A stretch of 64,000 nucleotides of DNA from an uncultured Pelagibacteraceae bacterium. GTDB taxonomy: Bacteria > Pseudomonadota > Alphaproteobacteria > Pelagibacterales > Pelagibacteraceae. Location: positions 62,001 through 126,000 of the forward strand of contig CACDYK010000001.1 of the NCBI GenBank assembly GCA_902556905.1, in the 5' to 3' direction. Within the stretch, counting starts at the first letter, position 1. Every line of letters begins with the position of its first letter. A program made the translations under genes and the position numbers. Shown piece after piece: positions 20,290 to 28,776 of the stretch. The notes under the pieces are model-generated. The model was not told the DNA's origin. It saw only the letters and a program-made list of their open reading frames with translations, and did not search any database.

Positions 20290-21749
20290 TATATAATTTT
20301 ATCTAACACCTTTGCAGATGATAAAACTCCTGGAACACCAGCTCCTGGATGTGTGCCAGCACCAACAAAATAAAGACCTTCATAAATTTCTGACTTGTTA
20401 TGAAACCTAAAATAAGCTGATTGAGTAAATTTTGGTTGTATAGAAAATCCAGAACCATATTTTGTATTTAAGTCTTCTTCAAAATAATCTGGTGTTAAGT
20501 AAAAGTCTTCAACTATATTTTCTTTAAGATTTGGCATCAGATCCTTTTCCATTTTATCAATAATTAACTTTTTCATCTTCTCTCCTTCTATTTTCCAATC
20601 AATTCCAGACTGGTTATTGGGAACAGGAACTAAAACATAAAAACAATCATTTCCTTCAGGAGCCATAGATTTATCTGTAGCTGACGGTCTATGAAGATAA
20701 TAGCTGATGTCGTCGTTTAGTTTTTTTTTATTAAATATGTCATCGAGATGTTCTTTATACTTATTACCAAATTTTATAGTGTGATGCTCAACATTTTGAT
20801 AAATTTTTTTTGTTCCAAAATAATAAACAAATAGTCCCATAGAATATTCCATTCTATTTTTTTTCCATTTAAATAAGACTGAATTATTACTTTTTCCATC
20901 TAGTAGTTTTTCATAGACAGCTGGAGGATCAGCATTACAGATAATATTATCAGCATCTATATTGTTATTATTATTCAACTGAACACCAGTGATTTTATTA
21001 TTTTTTGAAATAATTTTTACAACTTCATTGCCTTTGATTATTTTTATACCAACTTCGTTCATTAACTTTTCAAAACCTTTTATTATGTTTCCAGTTCCAC
21101 CCATTGAATAATGAATTCCCCATTTTTTTTCTAAGTAAAGAATTAATCCATAAATCGAAGTTGTGGTAAAAGGATTTCCCCCAACTAAAAGTGGATGCAT
21201 GCTTAGCATTCTTCTTAATTTTTCATTTTTTATATATGAAGACACTAAAGAGTAGACAGATTTGTAACTTTTCAGTTTTAATAAAGCAGGAAGTTGTTGC
21301 ATCATCACAAATGGCTTATCAAAAGGGACATCAGCAAGTTCTGTAAATCCTTTATCAAAAATTTTTTTTGTAAAATTTACTAATTTTTCATAACCTTGCA
21401 CATCCTCTTTATTTAATTCCTCAATTTGAGCTTTCATTTCATTTTCGTTACCTGAATAATTGAATTTAGATTTATCTTCAAAAATAAATTGATACCAAAT
21501 TTTTAAAGGAGATAGTTCAATGTAATCTTTTGGGTCTTTCTTAAATAATTCAAATAATTCATTAATTAAATATGGAGCAGTAATTACAGTTGGGCCACCA
21601 TCAAATATAAATCCATTTTTTCTAAATACCCTTGCCCTACCTCCAAGATCTTGATGCTTTTCAATTAATGTAACTTCGTGACCTTTTGCTTTAAGGCGTA
21701 GTGCTGCTGCGATTCCACCAAAACCAGAGCCAATAACTATAGAAATCAT
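20289..21749 (-). CDS. crtI: Phytoene desaturase (lycopene-forming)
   Basis: CrtI introduces four double bonds into phytoene to give lycopene, using FAD. The 486-residue protein starts with the dinucleotide-binding motif IGSGFGGIAAALRLKAKGHEV and ends with the carotenoid desaturase signature (YFVGAGTHPGAGVPGVLSSAK, about 462-482). It is the first carotenoid gene, 39 bases behind atpF. That gap shows no good -35 box; a TATAAA eight bases before the ATG could give a leaderless transcript, or the gene may be read through from the atp operon. Confidence 0.96.
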   Translation of the reverse strand: MISIVIGSGFGGIAAALRLKAKGHEVTLIEKHQDLGGRARVFRKNGFIFDGGPTVITAPYLINELFELFKKDPKDYIELSPLKIWYQFIFEDKSKFNYSGNENEMKAQIEELNKEDVQGYEKLVNFTKKIFDKGFTELADVPFDKPFVMMQQLPALLKLKSYKSVYSLVSSYIKNEKLRRMLSMHPLLVGGNPFTTTSIYGLILYLEKKWGIHYSMGGTGNIIKGFEKLMNEVGIKIIKGNEVVKIISKNNKITGVQLNNNNNIDADNIICNADPPAVYEKLLDGKSNNSVLFKWKKNRMEYSMGLFVYYFGTKKIYQNVEHHTIKFGNKYKEHLDDIFNKKKLNDDISYYLHRPSATDKSMAPEGNDCFYVLVPVPNNQSGIDWKIEGEKMKKLIIDKMEKDLMPNLKENIVEDFYLTPDYFEEDLNTKYGSGFSIQPKFTQSAYFRFHNKSEIYEGLYFVGAGTHPGAGVPGVLSSAKVLDKII

Positions 21750-21788
21750 TTTTATAATTTATAGTTTTTTGGGAAAATTGTAAGAGTA

Positions 21789-22286
21789 TTATGAATTAAT
21801 TTTTTTTAATTCTTCTTTAGTTTCATCTAAATTTTTTTGAAACACGGCATCAAGTTTAGATTTATCAACTGATGTTGTTATAATCTTTTTTACAGAGTCT
21901 ACTGCTATTTTAATTGAAGCATCTTTTATTTCTTTAATAGCTGACTCTTTCATTTGACTTATCTTATTTTCAGCTAAATTCTTTTTAATTTCTGATGATT
22001 TGTGAAATTTGTCATTTAATTCAATCATTAATTTTTCAGAGTCTTTTTTAGCCTCATCAAGAATTTCGTTACTAACAGATTGAGCGGTATCTAATTTATT
22101 CTGCGCATTATCTAGTAACGTTTTTGCCTCTGTTCTTAATTTTTCACTTTCATCAATCTCATTTTTTATGTCAGAAATCATTTTATCTAACATTTCAGTA
22201 ATTTTTTGAGGGATCTTAAGATAAATTAAGCCACCAAAAAAAATTATGAATGATACTGCTACCCAAAATGTTGCATCAATTGCCAT
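21789..22286 (-). CDS. atpF: ATP synthase Fo subunit b
   Basis: A 165-residue peripheral stalk subunit with one N-terminal membrane helix (about 5-22, DATFWVAVSFIIFFGGLIYL) and a long charged coiled coil. I chose ATG 22286 (MAIDATFW), which has a GGAG nine bases upstream and gives normal length; in-frame ATGs at 22301 and further upstream lie deeper inside the b' gene. The gene overlaps b' by 11 bases. Presence of both b and b' is typical of alphaproteobacteria and photosynthetic bacteria. Confidence 0.92.
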   Translation of the reverse strand: MAIDATFWVAVSFIIFFGGLIYLKIPQKITEMLDKMISDIKNEIDESEKLRTEAKTLLDNAQNKLDTAQSVSNEILDEAKKDSEKLMIELNDKFHKSSEIKKNLAENKISQMKESAIKEIKDASIKIAVDSVKKIITTSVDKSKLDAVFQKNLDETKEELKKINS

Positions 22287-22866
22287 AATATTTTTCTCCA
22301 TTTCTTCTAGATAAATCATCAACAATTGCAGATATGCTGCTATTATTTATTTCAGCACCAATAAGTTTTTGTACTAGTTCAGAGGATGTTTCAATTGCTA
22401 TCTTATTAATCTTATCAGGCGCATTCTCTCTTAAGATCTTTATTTCTTGTTCAGCTTTAATAATTTCATCATCAATTTGTTTATCTAGCACCTCTCTTTT
22501 AGCATTAATGTCCTTTAATGCTTTTTCTCTAGCTTGATTGAAGATAGTTTTTGCATCAAGTCTACTTTTGGAAATAATTTCCTCATAATCTTTTAGCTTT
22601 GTCTCACTATCTTCTCTCTGTTTCTCTGCGGCCTCAATATTTTCTAATATCTGTGATTTACGCGACTCTAGATTTGCACTTATTTTTGGTAGTATTAGTT
22701 TGGATAAAACTAAATACAGAATTCCAAATGTAAGTGTTAGCCAAAAAATCTGTGAAATCCAAAATTCAGGATTTAATTGAGGCATACCACCGCTTTCAGC
22801 TGAAAAAGCTTCCATAGAAAATAGGAAACTAAAAAATATTGACTGAAAATATATTTTTTTAATCAT
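22276..22866 (-). CDS. atpG: ATP synthase Fo subunit b'
   Basis: A 196-residue b-type stalk subunit, distinct from the b subunit that follows. It has an N-terminal hydrophobic stretch that could be a signal peptide (about 1-22, ending SAES), the family block MPQLNPEFWISQIFWLTL leading into the membrane helix (about 28-58), and a coiled coil to the end. Together with subunit b it forms a heterodimeric stator linking Fo to F1. It lies five bases behind atpE. Confidence 0.9.
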   Translation of the reverse strand: MIKKIYFQSIFFSFLFSMEAFSAESGGMPQLNPEFWISQIFWLTLTFGILYLVLSKLILPKISANLESRKSQILENIEAAEKQREDSETKLKDYEEIISKSRLDAKTIFNQAREKALKDINAKREVLDKQIDDEIIKAEQEIKILRENAPDKINKIAIETSSELVQKLIGAEINNSSISAIVDDLSRRNGEKYYGN

Positions 22867-22871
22867 TAAAT

Positions 22872-23099
22872 TTAAAATGCAAAAAGAATGATTAACGCTA
22901 CTACTAATCCAAATAATCCTGTTGCTTCTGCAAGTGCAAAACCTAAAAGCAAATTAGGAAACTGCTTTTGTGCTGCAGAAGGGTTTCTCATAGCTCCTGA
23001 CAAATAGTTTCCAAAAATTATTCCGATACCAACACCGGCACCAGCTAAAGCTATTGCTGCTAAACCTGCTCCGATCATTTTTGCTGCTTCTAATTCCAT
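22872..23099 (-). CDS. atpE: ATP synthase Fo subunit c
   Basis: A 75-residue hairpin of two membrane helices joined by a polar loop (AMRNPSAAQKQ). Helix 1 carries the GAGVGIGIIFG packing motif and helix 2 the ion-binding carboxylate Glu58 in FALAEATGLFG. The residues around Glu58 lack the extra polar ligands of sodium-type rings as I know them, so a proton-driven ring is inferred. A strong GAGG-type ribosome binding site (AGGAGGATAT just upstream of the ATG) fits the high copy number of c subunits. Confidence 0.97.
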   Translation of the reverse strand: MELEAAKMIGAGLAAIALAGAGVGIGIIFGNYLSGAMRNPSAAQKQFPNLLLGFALAEATGLFGLVVALIILFAF

Positions 23100-23117
23100 T
23101 ATATCCTCCTATGTTAA

Positions 23118-23852
23118 TTAATGGTGTAAATTTAATGCATCATTTAAATAGATGCAGGTTAAAATTGCAAAAACATATGCTTGAAGAAAAGCAACTAAGA
23201 TCTCCAAACCTGTTAATGCAACCGAAAAACTCAGTGGAAGCCATCCACCAACTATTCCAAGACTTATCACAAAGCCTCCGAAAACTTTCATCATTGTATG
23301 ACCCGCCATCATATTAGCAAATAATCTAACTGATAAACTAACTGGTCTACTTAAGTAAGAAATAATCTCAATTACTACTATTAAGGGAAGTAACACTGCT
23401 GGTACCCCGCTAGGAACAAATAATTTTAAATAACCTAAACCATGTTTCATAAAACCAATTACAGTCACCCCAATAAAAATAAATGCTGCTAAGACAAATG
23501 TCACTATGATATGACTAGTTACAGTAAAAGTATAAGGTATCATTCCAAACATGTTACAAAATAGTACAAACATAAAAAGAGAAAATATAAATGCAAAATA
23601 TGGTTTTGCTTTTGATCCTGCGGTATCACTTATCATCTTTGATACAAACGTGTAACTAAGTTCTGCTAAAAGTTGAATTTTATTTGGAAGTAATGAATTT
23701 TTTTTAGAACCAAGATTAAAAATTAATAAAATCGCAACAGAACTTATAATCATAAACAAACTTGCGTTTGTAAACGAGATATCAAATGCTCCTACTTTAA
23801 TTTCTGGTCCAATTCTATAAACATTGAATTGGGTCATCGGGTTTGCTGCCAT
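23118..23852 (-). CDS. atpB: ATP synthase Fo subunit a
   Basis: A 244-residue membrane protein with five or six helices. The essential Arg176 is in SLSVRLFANMMAGH, and the C-terminal ALTGLEILVAFLQAYVFAIL block forms the second half-channel. It carries protons between the membrane sides and the c ring. It follows atpI by nine bases and precedes atpE by 18 bases. The F1 genes are not in the window, consistent with the separate Fo and F1 operons of alphaproteobacteria. Confidence 0.97.
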   Translation of the reverse strand: MAANPMTQFNVYRIGPEIKVGAFDISFTNASLFMIISSVAILLIFNLGSKKNSLLPNKIQLLAELSYTFVSKMISDTAGSKAKPYFAFIFSLFMFVLFCNMFGMIPYTFTVTSHIIVTFVLAAFIFIGVTVIGFMKHGLGYLKLFVPSGVPAVLLPLIVVIEIISYLSRPVSLSVRLFANMMAGHTMMKVFGGFVISLGIVGGWLPLSFSVALTGLEILVAFLQAYVFAILTCIYLNDALNLHH

Positions 23853-23861
23853 AAAATTTTT

Positions 23862-24137
23862 CTATTTTTGCATTTTTTTTGCAGACCTGATTACATTGGT
23901 TATTCCAGCAATCACACCAACAAAAAAAAATATTAATATAAACCAGGGTGTAGTACCAAAGGTCTTATCAAAAATAAACCCAATAATTGCCCCAACTGCT
24001 ACCGCAGCGACTAATTCTGTGCTTAATTTGAACGCTGTTCCAATAGATGAGGGGTTCTCATTTTTATTGTCCTGATTTTTCTTTGAAATCCTCTTTTTTG
24101 CAATCTCTAAGCGAGTTTTAAACTGATCTTTTGGCAT
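23862..24137 (-). CDS. atpI: ATP synthase protein I (AtpI-like, AtpZ/AtpI family)
   Basis: A 91-residue protein with a charged N-terminus of about 35 residues and two membrane helices (about 36-56 and 63-83) joined by a short loop (FDKTFGTTPWF). This is the layout of AtpI/AtpZ proteins, which sit at the head of atp operons and help c-ring assembly or Mg transport. It is nine bases behind smc and nine bases ahead of atpB, so it may share a transcript with both. Confidence 0.85.
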   Translation of the reverse strand: MPKDQFKTRLEIAKKRISKKNQDNKNENPSSIGTAFKLSTELVAAVAVGAIIGFIFDKTFGTTPWFILIFFFVGVIAGITNVIRSAKKMQK

Positions 24138-24146
24138 TTAAATAGT

Positions 24147-26720
24147 TTATGCAACCATACTCTCTGCTTTTTGCAAATCAACAGCAACTAGTTGACTTAT
24201 ACCTTTTTCAGGCATTGTGACACCGTAAAGTCTATTCATTTTAGACATCGTTAAAGCATGGTGAGTTACAATGATAAATTTTGTATTTGTAATCTTTATT
24301 AGCTCTTCAAGAAGGCTACAAAATCGAGTTACATTTGCATCGTCAAGTGGTGCATCAACTTCATCTAACACACAAATTGGTGAAGGGTTGGTTAAAAAAA
24401 CAGCAAAGATTAAAGAAAGAGCTGTCAGAGCTTGTTCGCCTCCTGATAATAAAGTTATTGATTGAAGTCTTTTACCTGGAGGACTGACTAGCATTTCAAG
24501 TCCAGCCTCAAGAGGATCATCGGAGTCAACTAATTCTAGTTTAGCATTTCCTCCATTAAAAAGTTTTGTATAAACTTCATTAAATTTTCTATTAACCTTA
24601 TCAAAAGCTTCAATTAATCTTTCTCTACCTTTTTGATTTAGTTCGTTAATACTTTCTTTTAGTTTAATTATCGCAGTAACTAGATCTGAACGATCTTGCT
24701 CCATTTTTTTTATTTCATCTTCATACTTGCTAGTTTCTTCATCAGCTTTTAAGTTAACTGATCCCAATTTTTCTCTTTCTTGTTTCTTTTTATCTAGAGA
24801 GTCTTCTTGATCTACTGGATTAGGTAGGTCTTCAATACCATTCAGGTTTGAATATTCTAAAATATTTTCCTCACTTAAGTTTAGCTCTGAATTTATTCTA
24901 TCTAATAAATCACTTTTTCTCTTTTGTAGACCTTCAACAGTAGCCCCAGAGCTTGCCTTTCTTTCTCTAATTTGGATCGATTGTTCTTGAATTTCATTTA
25001 ATTGAGATCTTAAGTTTTCTATTTGTTTATCTGTTTCTTCAATAATTGTGTTATTATCAATTTTTTCCTTATCAGATATTCTTAAGTTTTCAGAAATTTG
25101 ACCTTTTCTTTCAGCTTGAGCTTTAGGTTGATTATCTAATTCTTTTAATTGATCTGTTAATTTATTTTTTCGATCAGTCAATTCTCCAACCATCTTCTCT
25201 GAATTAGCCAATAAATTTTTCCAACTTTCAACTTCTGTTTCTATAGTTTTTATTCTCTCATTACGTTTTATAGATTCGTTTTTAATTGATTGATTTTTAC
25301 TATACGCATCAGCATACTTTTCTTGAAGTTGTTTAATATTTTGTGATTTTTCATTTACATTTAATAACTCCTCTCTTGATTTCTCGTTTTTTAAATCATT
25401 TAAGAAATTATCAAGTTCCATATTACATCTATCCAATAAGGTGACCGCTTGATTGATCTCGTTACTATCAATTAACTCTTTAACTCTATTTATAGAGTTT
25501 TTAACGTTTTTAATTGGTCCAATACTTATATTTAATGTTCCTTCAGCAATAGTGTTAACGACTTCATCTACAGCTTCTTGCTCTTTTTTTAGTTTTCTCT
25601 TGGCCTCTTCTAGTTCTTCATTAGATAATTTCTCTGTTTCAAAATACTTAGAATCTACATCTATCAAATCAGTTTTTTCTTCTTTAAGTCTTTTTTCGTT
25701 AGAATTAGCATCAATAATTATTCCTCTTTCTCTTGAAATATCTTCATCAAGAGTTTGAATTGATTTTTTAATACTTTCTATTTCATCTTGTGTTCTTGTG
25801 TTTTCTTCATCTAGACTTTGAAGCTCAAGATTAAGTCTCTGAATTCTAGAGAGATTTTCAATATTTTTTTCCCTAAGAGGTGAGACTTTATCTGTTGCAG
25901 ATTTAATTAGGTTTTCTAACTCAGATATTTTACTATTGAAGCCTTCTACCTCTCCTTCTGCTTCGTTATTAATTTCGTTTTCAATTTTAATTTCTTTATC
26001 TATTTCAATTAATTTTAAATAATAAAGTCCAGCTTCTATTTTTTTTATTTCCTCAGTAATTGATTTATATTTTGAGGCTTCCTCAGCTTGTTTTTGAAGA
26101 TTAGCCAGTTGTTTTTCTTGTTGCCTTCTAAGTTCATCAGCTCTTTTAAGATTATTTTCTGCAGCTCCCAATCTCAGTTCGGCCTCATGTCTTCTGACAT
26201 GTAAGCCTGAAATACCAGCAGCCTCCTCTAAAATAGCTCTTCTGTCAGTTGGCTTTGCAGTTACTAATGCACCAATACGTCCTTGGCTAATCATTGAAGG
26301 AGAATGCGCACCAGTCGATAAATCTGCAAAAAACATTTGAGCATCTCTTGCTCTTACTTCTTTATCGTTAATATAAAATTTAGAGCCTTTGTCTTTTTCT
26401 ATTTTTCTTCGAACATTAATTTGATCAAGTTCACGGTATTGAACTGGTCCTTCATTATTTTTATTTTCTACTTCGATTGAAACTTCTGCAATATTTTTAG
26501 AAGCTTTATTTGATGTCCCAGAAAAGATTACATCTTCCATTCCTGATCCACGCATGCTTTTTGCTGATGTTTCCCCCATGACCCATCTTAGAGATTCAAC
26601 AATGTTTGATTTACCACATCCATTAGGCCCAACAATTCCAGTAAGACCTTCTTCAATTAAGAAATTTGCTTTATCAGCAAAAGATTTAAATCCATTTAAT
26701 TGGATTTTTTTAAACTCCAT
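24147..26720 (-). CDS. smc: Chromosome segregation ATPase SMC, unusually short
   Basis: SMC condenses and organises the chromosome. The head domain is intact: Walker A GPNGCGKSN (residues 31-39), the Q-loop region ISQGRIG, the signature LLSGGEQAL (about 757-765) and Walker B ICVLDEVDAPLDD (about 782-794). In between is mostly coiled coil. The protein is 857 residues, about 300 fewer than usual bacterial SMCs, and I cannot find the globular hinge; only a short non-heptad stretch (about 385-440, VVNTIAEGTLN onwards) interrupts the coiled coil. The assignment to SMC rather than another ABC ATPase rests on the head motifs and the KKIQLNGFKSFADK start. ScpA and ScpB were not seen here. Confidence 0.9.
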   Translation of the reverse strand: MEFKKIQLNGFKSFADKANFLIEEGLTGIVGPNGCGKSNIVESLRWVMGETSAKSMRGSGMEDVIFSGTSNKASKNIAEVSIEVENKNNEGPVQYRELDQINVRRKIEKDKGSKFYINDKEVRARDAQMFFADLSTGAHSPSMISQGRIGALVTAKPTDRRAILEEAAGISGLHVRRHEAELRLGAAENNLKRADELRRQQEKQLANLQKQAEEASKYKSITEEIKKIEAGLYYLKLIEIDKEIKIENEINNEAEGEVEGFNSKISELENLIKSATDKVSPLREKNIENLSRIQRLNLELQSLDEENTRTQDEIESIKKSIQTLDEDISRERGIIIDANSNEKRLKEEKTDLIDVDSKYFETEKLSNEELEEAKRKLKKEQEAVDEVVNTIAEGTLNISIGPIKNVKNSINRVKELIDSNEINQAVTLLDRCNMELDNFLNDLKNEKSREELLNVNEKSQNIKQLQEKYADAYSKNQSIKNESIKRNERIKTIETEVESWKNLLANSEKMVGELTDRKNKLTDQLKELDNQPKAQAERKGQISENLRISDKEKIDNNTIIEETDKQIENLRSQLNEIQEQSIQIRERKASSGATVEGLQKRKSDLLDRINSELNLSEENILEYSNLNGIEDLPNPVDQEDSLDKKKQEREKLGSVNLKADEETSKYEDEIKKMEQDRSDLVTAIIKLKESINELNQKGRERLIEAFDKVNRKFNEVYTKLFNGGNAKLELVDSDDPLEAGLEMLVSPPGKRLQSITLLSGGEQALTALSLIFAVFLTNPSPICVLDEVDAPLDDANVTRFCSLLEELIKITNTKFIIVTHHALTMSKMNRLYGVTMPEKGISQLVAVDLQKAESMVA

Positions 26721-26728
26721 GCACTAAC

Positions 26729-27307
26729 TTATATCAGTTTTTCTAGTGCTTTTTTTAAATTTTTATAATTTAAGGATTTTTCAAACTTTTTATCGTTAAT
26801 TATTATCGTAGGAGTAGAACTTATTTTGAATTTTTTAACTGCATCTATTCGATCATTTAAAACAAAATCCTCGATTTCTTTGTCATTTATACACTTTTCA
26901 AAATCAACATTATAACCCTCGCTAACTAAAAATTTTTTAAGATTTTCATTGGCCTCTTGTATCGAGCTACCTTTGACCCACTTTTGTTGATTTGCAAATA
27001 AACTGTTTAAAATTTTCGAATCACCATCATTGTTACATTGAGAAACTTTTGAGGCATTAAAGGCTGCTATATCCAAAGGAAAGTGTCTAAATTCGATTTT
27101 AGCCAAACCTGTATCAAGGTAATTTTTTTTAAGTTCAGGGTACACATCTTTATGAAAATTAGCACAGTGACTACAAGTTAAAGATTCATAAGCAATTATA
27201 GTTATCTTTGCATCTTTATCTCCAACAAAAATTCTTTTTATTTCCTCTGCACTAATAGTTGAAATAGTGCTAAAAAAAATTGTTATAATTATTAGAATTT
27301 TTTTCAT
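26729..27307 (-). CDS. DsbA-like periplasmic thiol oxidoreductase
   Basis: A 192-residue protein with a signal peptide (about 1-20) and a thioredoxin fold. The CxxC active site is CSHC at residues 45-48 in YESLTCSHCANFHKDV, followed by a DsbA-like helical insertion and the cis-proline loop SSTPTIIIN near 165-173. It probably makes or isomerises disulfides in the periplasm. It sits between dciA (ATGA overlap) and smc (8-base gap). The substrate and redox partner are not visible. Confidence 0.87.
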   Translation of the reverse strand: MKKILIIITIFFSTISTISAEEIKRIFVGDKDAKITIIAYESLTCSHCANFHKDVYPELKKNYLDTGLAKIEFRHFPLDIAAFNASKVSQCNNDGDSKILNSLFANQQKWVKGSSIQEANENLKKFLVSEGYNVDFEKCINDKEIEDFVLNDRIDAVKKFKISSTPTIIINDKKFEKSLNYKNLKKALEKLI

Positions 27308-27792
27308 TTTTCTTTAAATACTTTGGTTAGTTCAATAAGTGATTTTTTAATTTTATCATTTTTAACATCATTAATTTTATTTTGATATTTATTAATTGTC
27401 ACATTTTCTTGATGTAGATCTATTTTGGAAAAGATTCTCTGCTCATCATCAAAGCTAATGAATTTGAGTTTTTCTACGACAGAATAACCAAAAAAACTAT
27501 TCATTTTATCTAAAATATCTTTTTTTGAGTATTCCATATCAACCTCATGACCTCTTTTAACCATTACGATGAGAGTGCTAACTCCAAATTTATTAGAATT
27601 CTTAAATGTCTTTGGATAACAAACTTTAAATAGATCATCTCCAACAATATATCTCCAGTTACCAAGTGTTTCAGAATAAATATGACCTTTCTTATTGATG
27701 ATTTTTTTTATATTTTTAGGCAAAGTGTCTTTAAAAGATCTTAAACCTTGAATGGTAACATTTCCGCGCTTAGTATTATTTTTAAATTGCAT
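27304..27792 (-). CDS. dciA: DUF721/DciA family protein
   Basis: A 162-residue protein whose central segment (about 20-100: SFKDTLPKNIKK, then GNWRYIVGDDLFKVCYPKTF, and LIVMVKRGHEVDMEYSKKDIL) has the DUF721 pattern. DciA is the ancestral loader or partner of the replicative helicase in bacteria lacking DnaC. Family assignment is by pattern and is good, while function is by analogy. Its ATG (27792-27790) abuts the mutY ATG on the other strand, with no base between them, so its promoter must lie inside mutY. Confidence 0.72.
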   Translation of the reverse strand: MQFKNNTKRGNVTIQGLRSFKDTLPKNIKKIINKKGHIYSETLGNWRYIVGDDLFKVCYPKTFKNSNKFGVSTLIVMVKRGHEVDMEYSKKDILDKMNSFFGYSVVEKLKFISFDDEQRIFSKIDLHQENVTINKYQNKINDVKNDKIKKSLIELTKVFKEK

Positions 27793-28776
27793 ATGAGAGA
27801 TCAGATAATAACAAATAAAATTCTTAATTGGTATGATATTAACAAAAGATCATTACCTTGGCGAAAAAAAACTTCTTCAAAAAAAAAGCAATATTACACC
27901 CTAGTTAGTGAGTTTATGCTTCAGCAAACTCAAGTTGTAACAGTGATACCGTATTTTAATCGGTTTATTAAAAATATTCCAGATTTGGAAACTTTAGCCA
28001 GTTTTGAAAATCGAAAACTCATTAAGCTTTGGGAAGGTCTTGGTTATTATTCAAGAGTTAGAAATTTAAAAAAGGCTGCTAAAATGGTTATTAAAGATTT
28101 TAATAAAACTTTACCCGACAATATTATAGACCTTAAGTCACTACCTGGAATTGGAGATTATACAGCAAGTGCTATTATGGCCATTGCATTTAACAAACCT
28201 GTTATTCCTTTAGATGGTAACATTGAAAGAGTTTTAAAAAGATACCTTTACTTAAAAAATGATAATCAAATACAAAAAGATAATTTAACCAAACAAAAAA
28301 AAATATTTGGTACATCTTTAAGATCTAGCGATTATGCTCAAGCCTTAATGGAATTAGGAGCATTAATATGTAAGCCAATTAATCCTTATTGTGAAAGATG
28401 TCCTATTTCAGGTAAATGTAAGTCTTATAAAAAAAAGGATTTTGTATTAACCAAATTTAAAAAAAATAATAAAGAAAGATTTTATTTACTTAAAGTTTAT
28501 AAAAAAGATAAAAAATATTTATTAGTTAAAAATAAAAATTTTAATTTTTTAAAAAATTTAGATATTTTTCCAATGCAAGAAATTATTAAACCAAAAAACT
28601 TTGATCATAATTTGAATTTTAAAATGTCTAACATGAATATGAATATTAAAATTCAAACTAATAAGTTGAATAAACCTTTGCCTTTTTCTTATTGGATTGA
28701 TCCTAAAAAATTAAAAAAATATACACTGCCAACTTTTACAAAAAAAATTGTTTACTATTTAGAAAATTATTCATGA
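27793..28776 (+). CDS. mutY: A/G-specific adenine glycosylase
   Basis: MutY removes adenine mispaired with 8-oxoguanine. From ATG 27793 the protein is 327 residues and starts as the family does (DQIITNKILNWYD...LPWR). Catalytic Glu40 is in SEFMLQQTQV, the helix-hairpin-helix is LPGIGDYTASAI (about 117-128) and Asp141 is in PLDGNIERVL. The 4Fe-4S ligands Cys193, Cys200, Cys203 and Cys209 have the C-X6-C-X2-C-X5-C spacing. The C-terminal 8-oxoG recognition domain is very lysine-rich. The frame is open to 27748 but that part lies antisense to dciA. Confidence 0.95.
   Translation: MRDQIITNKILNWYDINKRSLPWRKKTSSKKKQYYTLVSEFMLQQTQVVTVIPYFNRFIKNIPDLETLASFENRKLIKLWEGLGYYSRVRNLKKAAKMVIKDFNKTLPDNIIDLKSLPGIGDYTASAIMAIAFNKPVIPLDGNIERVLKRYLYLKNDNQIQKDNLTKQKKIFGTSLRSSDYAQALMELGALICKPINPYCERCPISGKCKSYKKKDFVLTKFKKNNKERFYLLKVYKKDKKYLLVKNKNFNFLKNLDIFPMQEIIKPKNFDHNLNFKMSNMNMNIKIQTNKLNKPLPFSYWIDPKKLKKYTLPTFTKKIVYYLENYS

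Noticed and set aside
15549-21749. Complete proteorhodopsin system within the carotenoid cluster
   Set aside because: No seven-helix opsin and no GGPP synthase gene is present; only the lycopene, beta-carotene and retinal steps are encoded here.
25453-25758. Plus-strand Ser/Leu-rich ORF inside smc
   Set aside because: It is antisense to coiled-coil codons, which often leave long open frames on the other strand.
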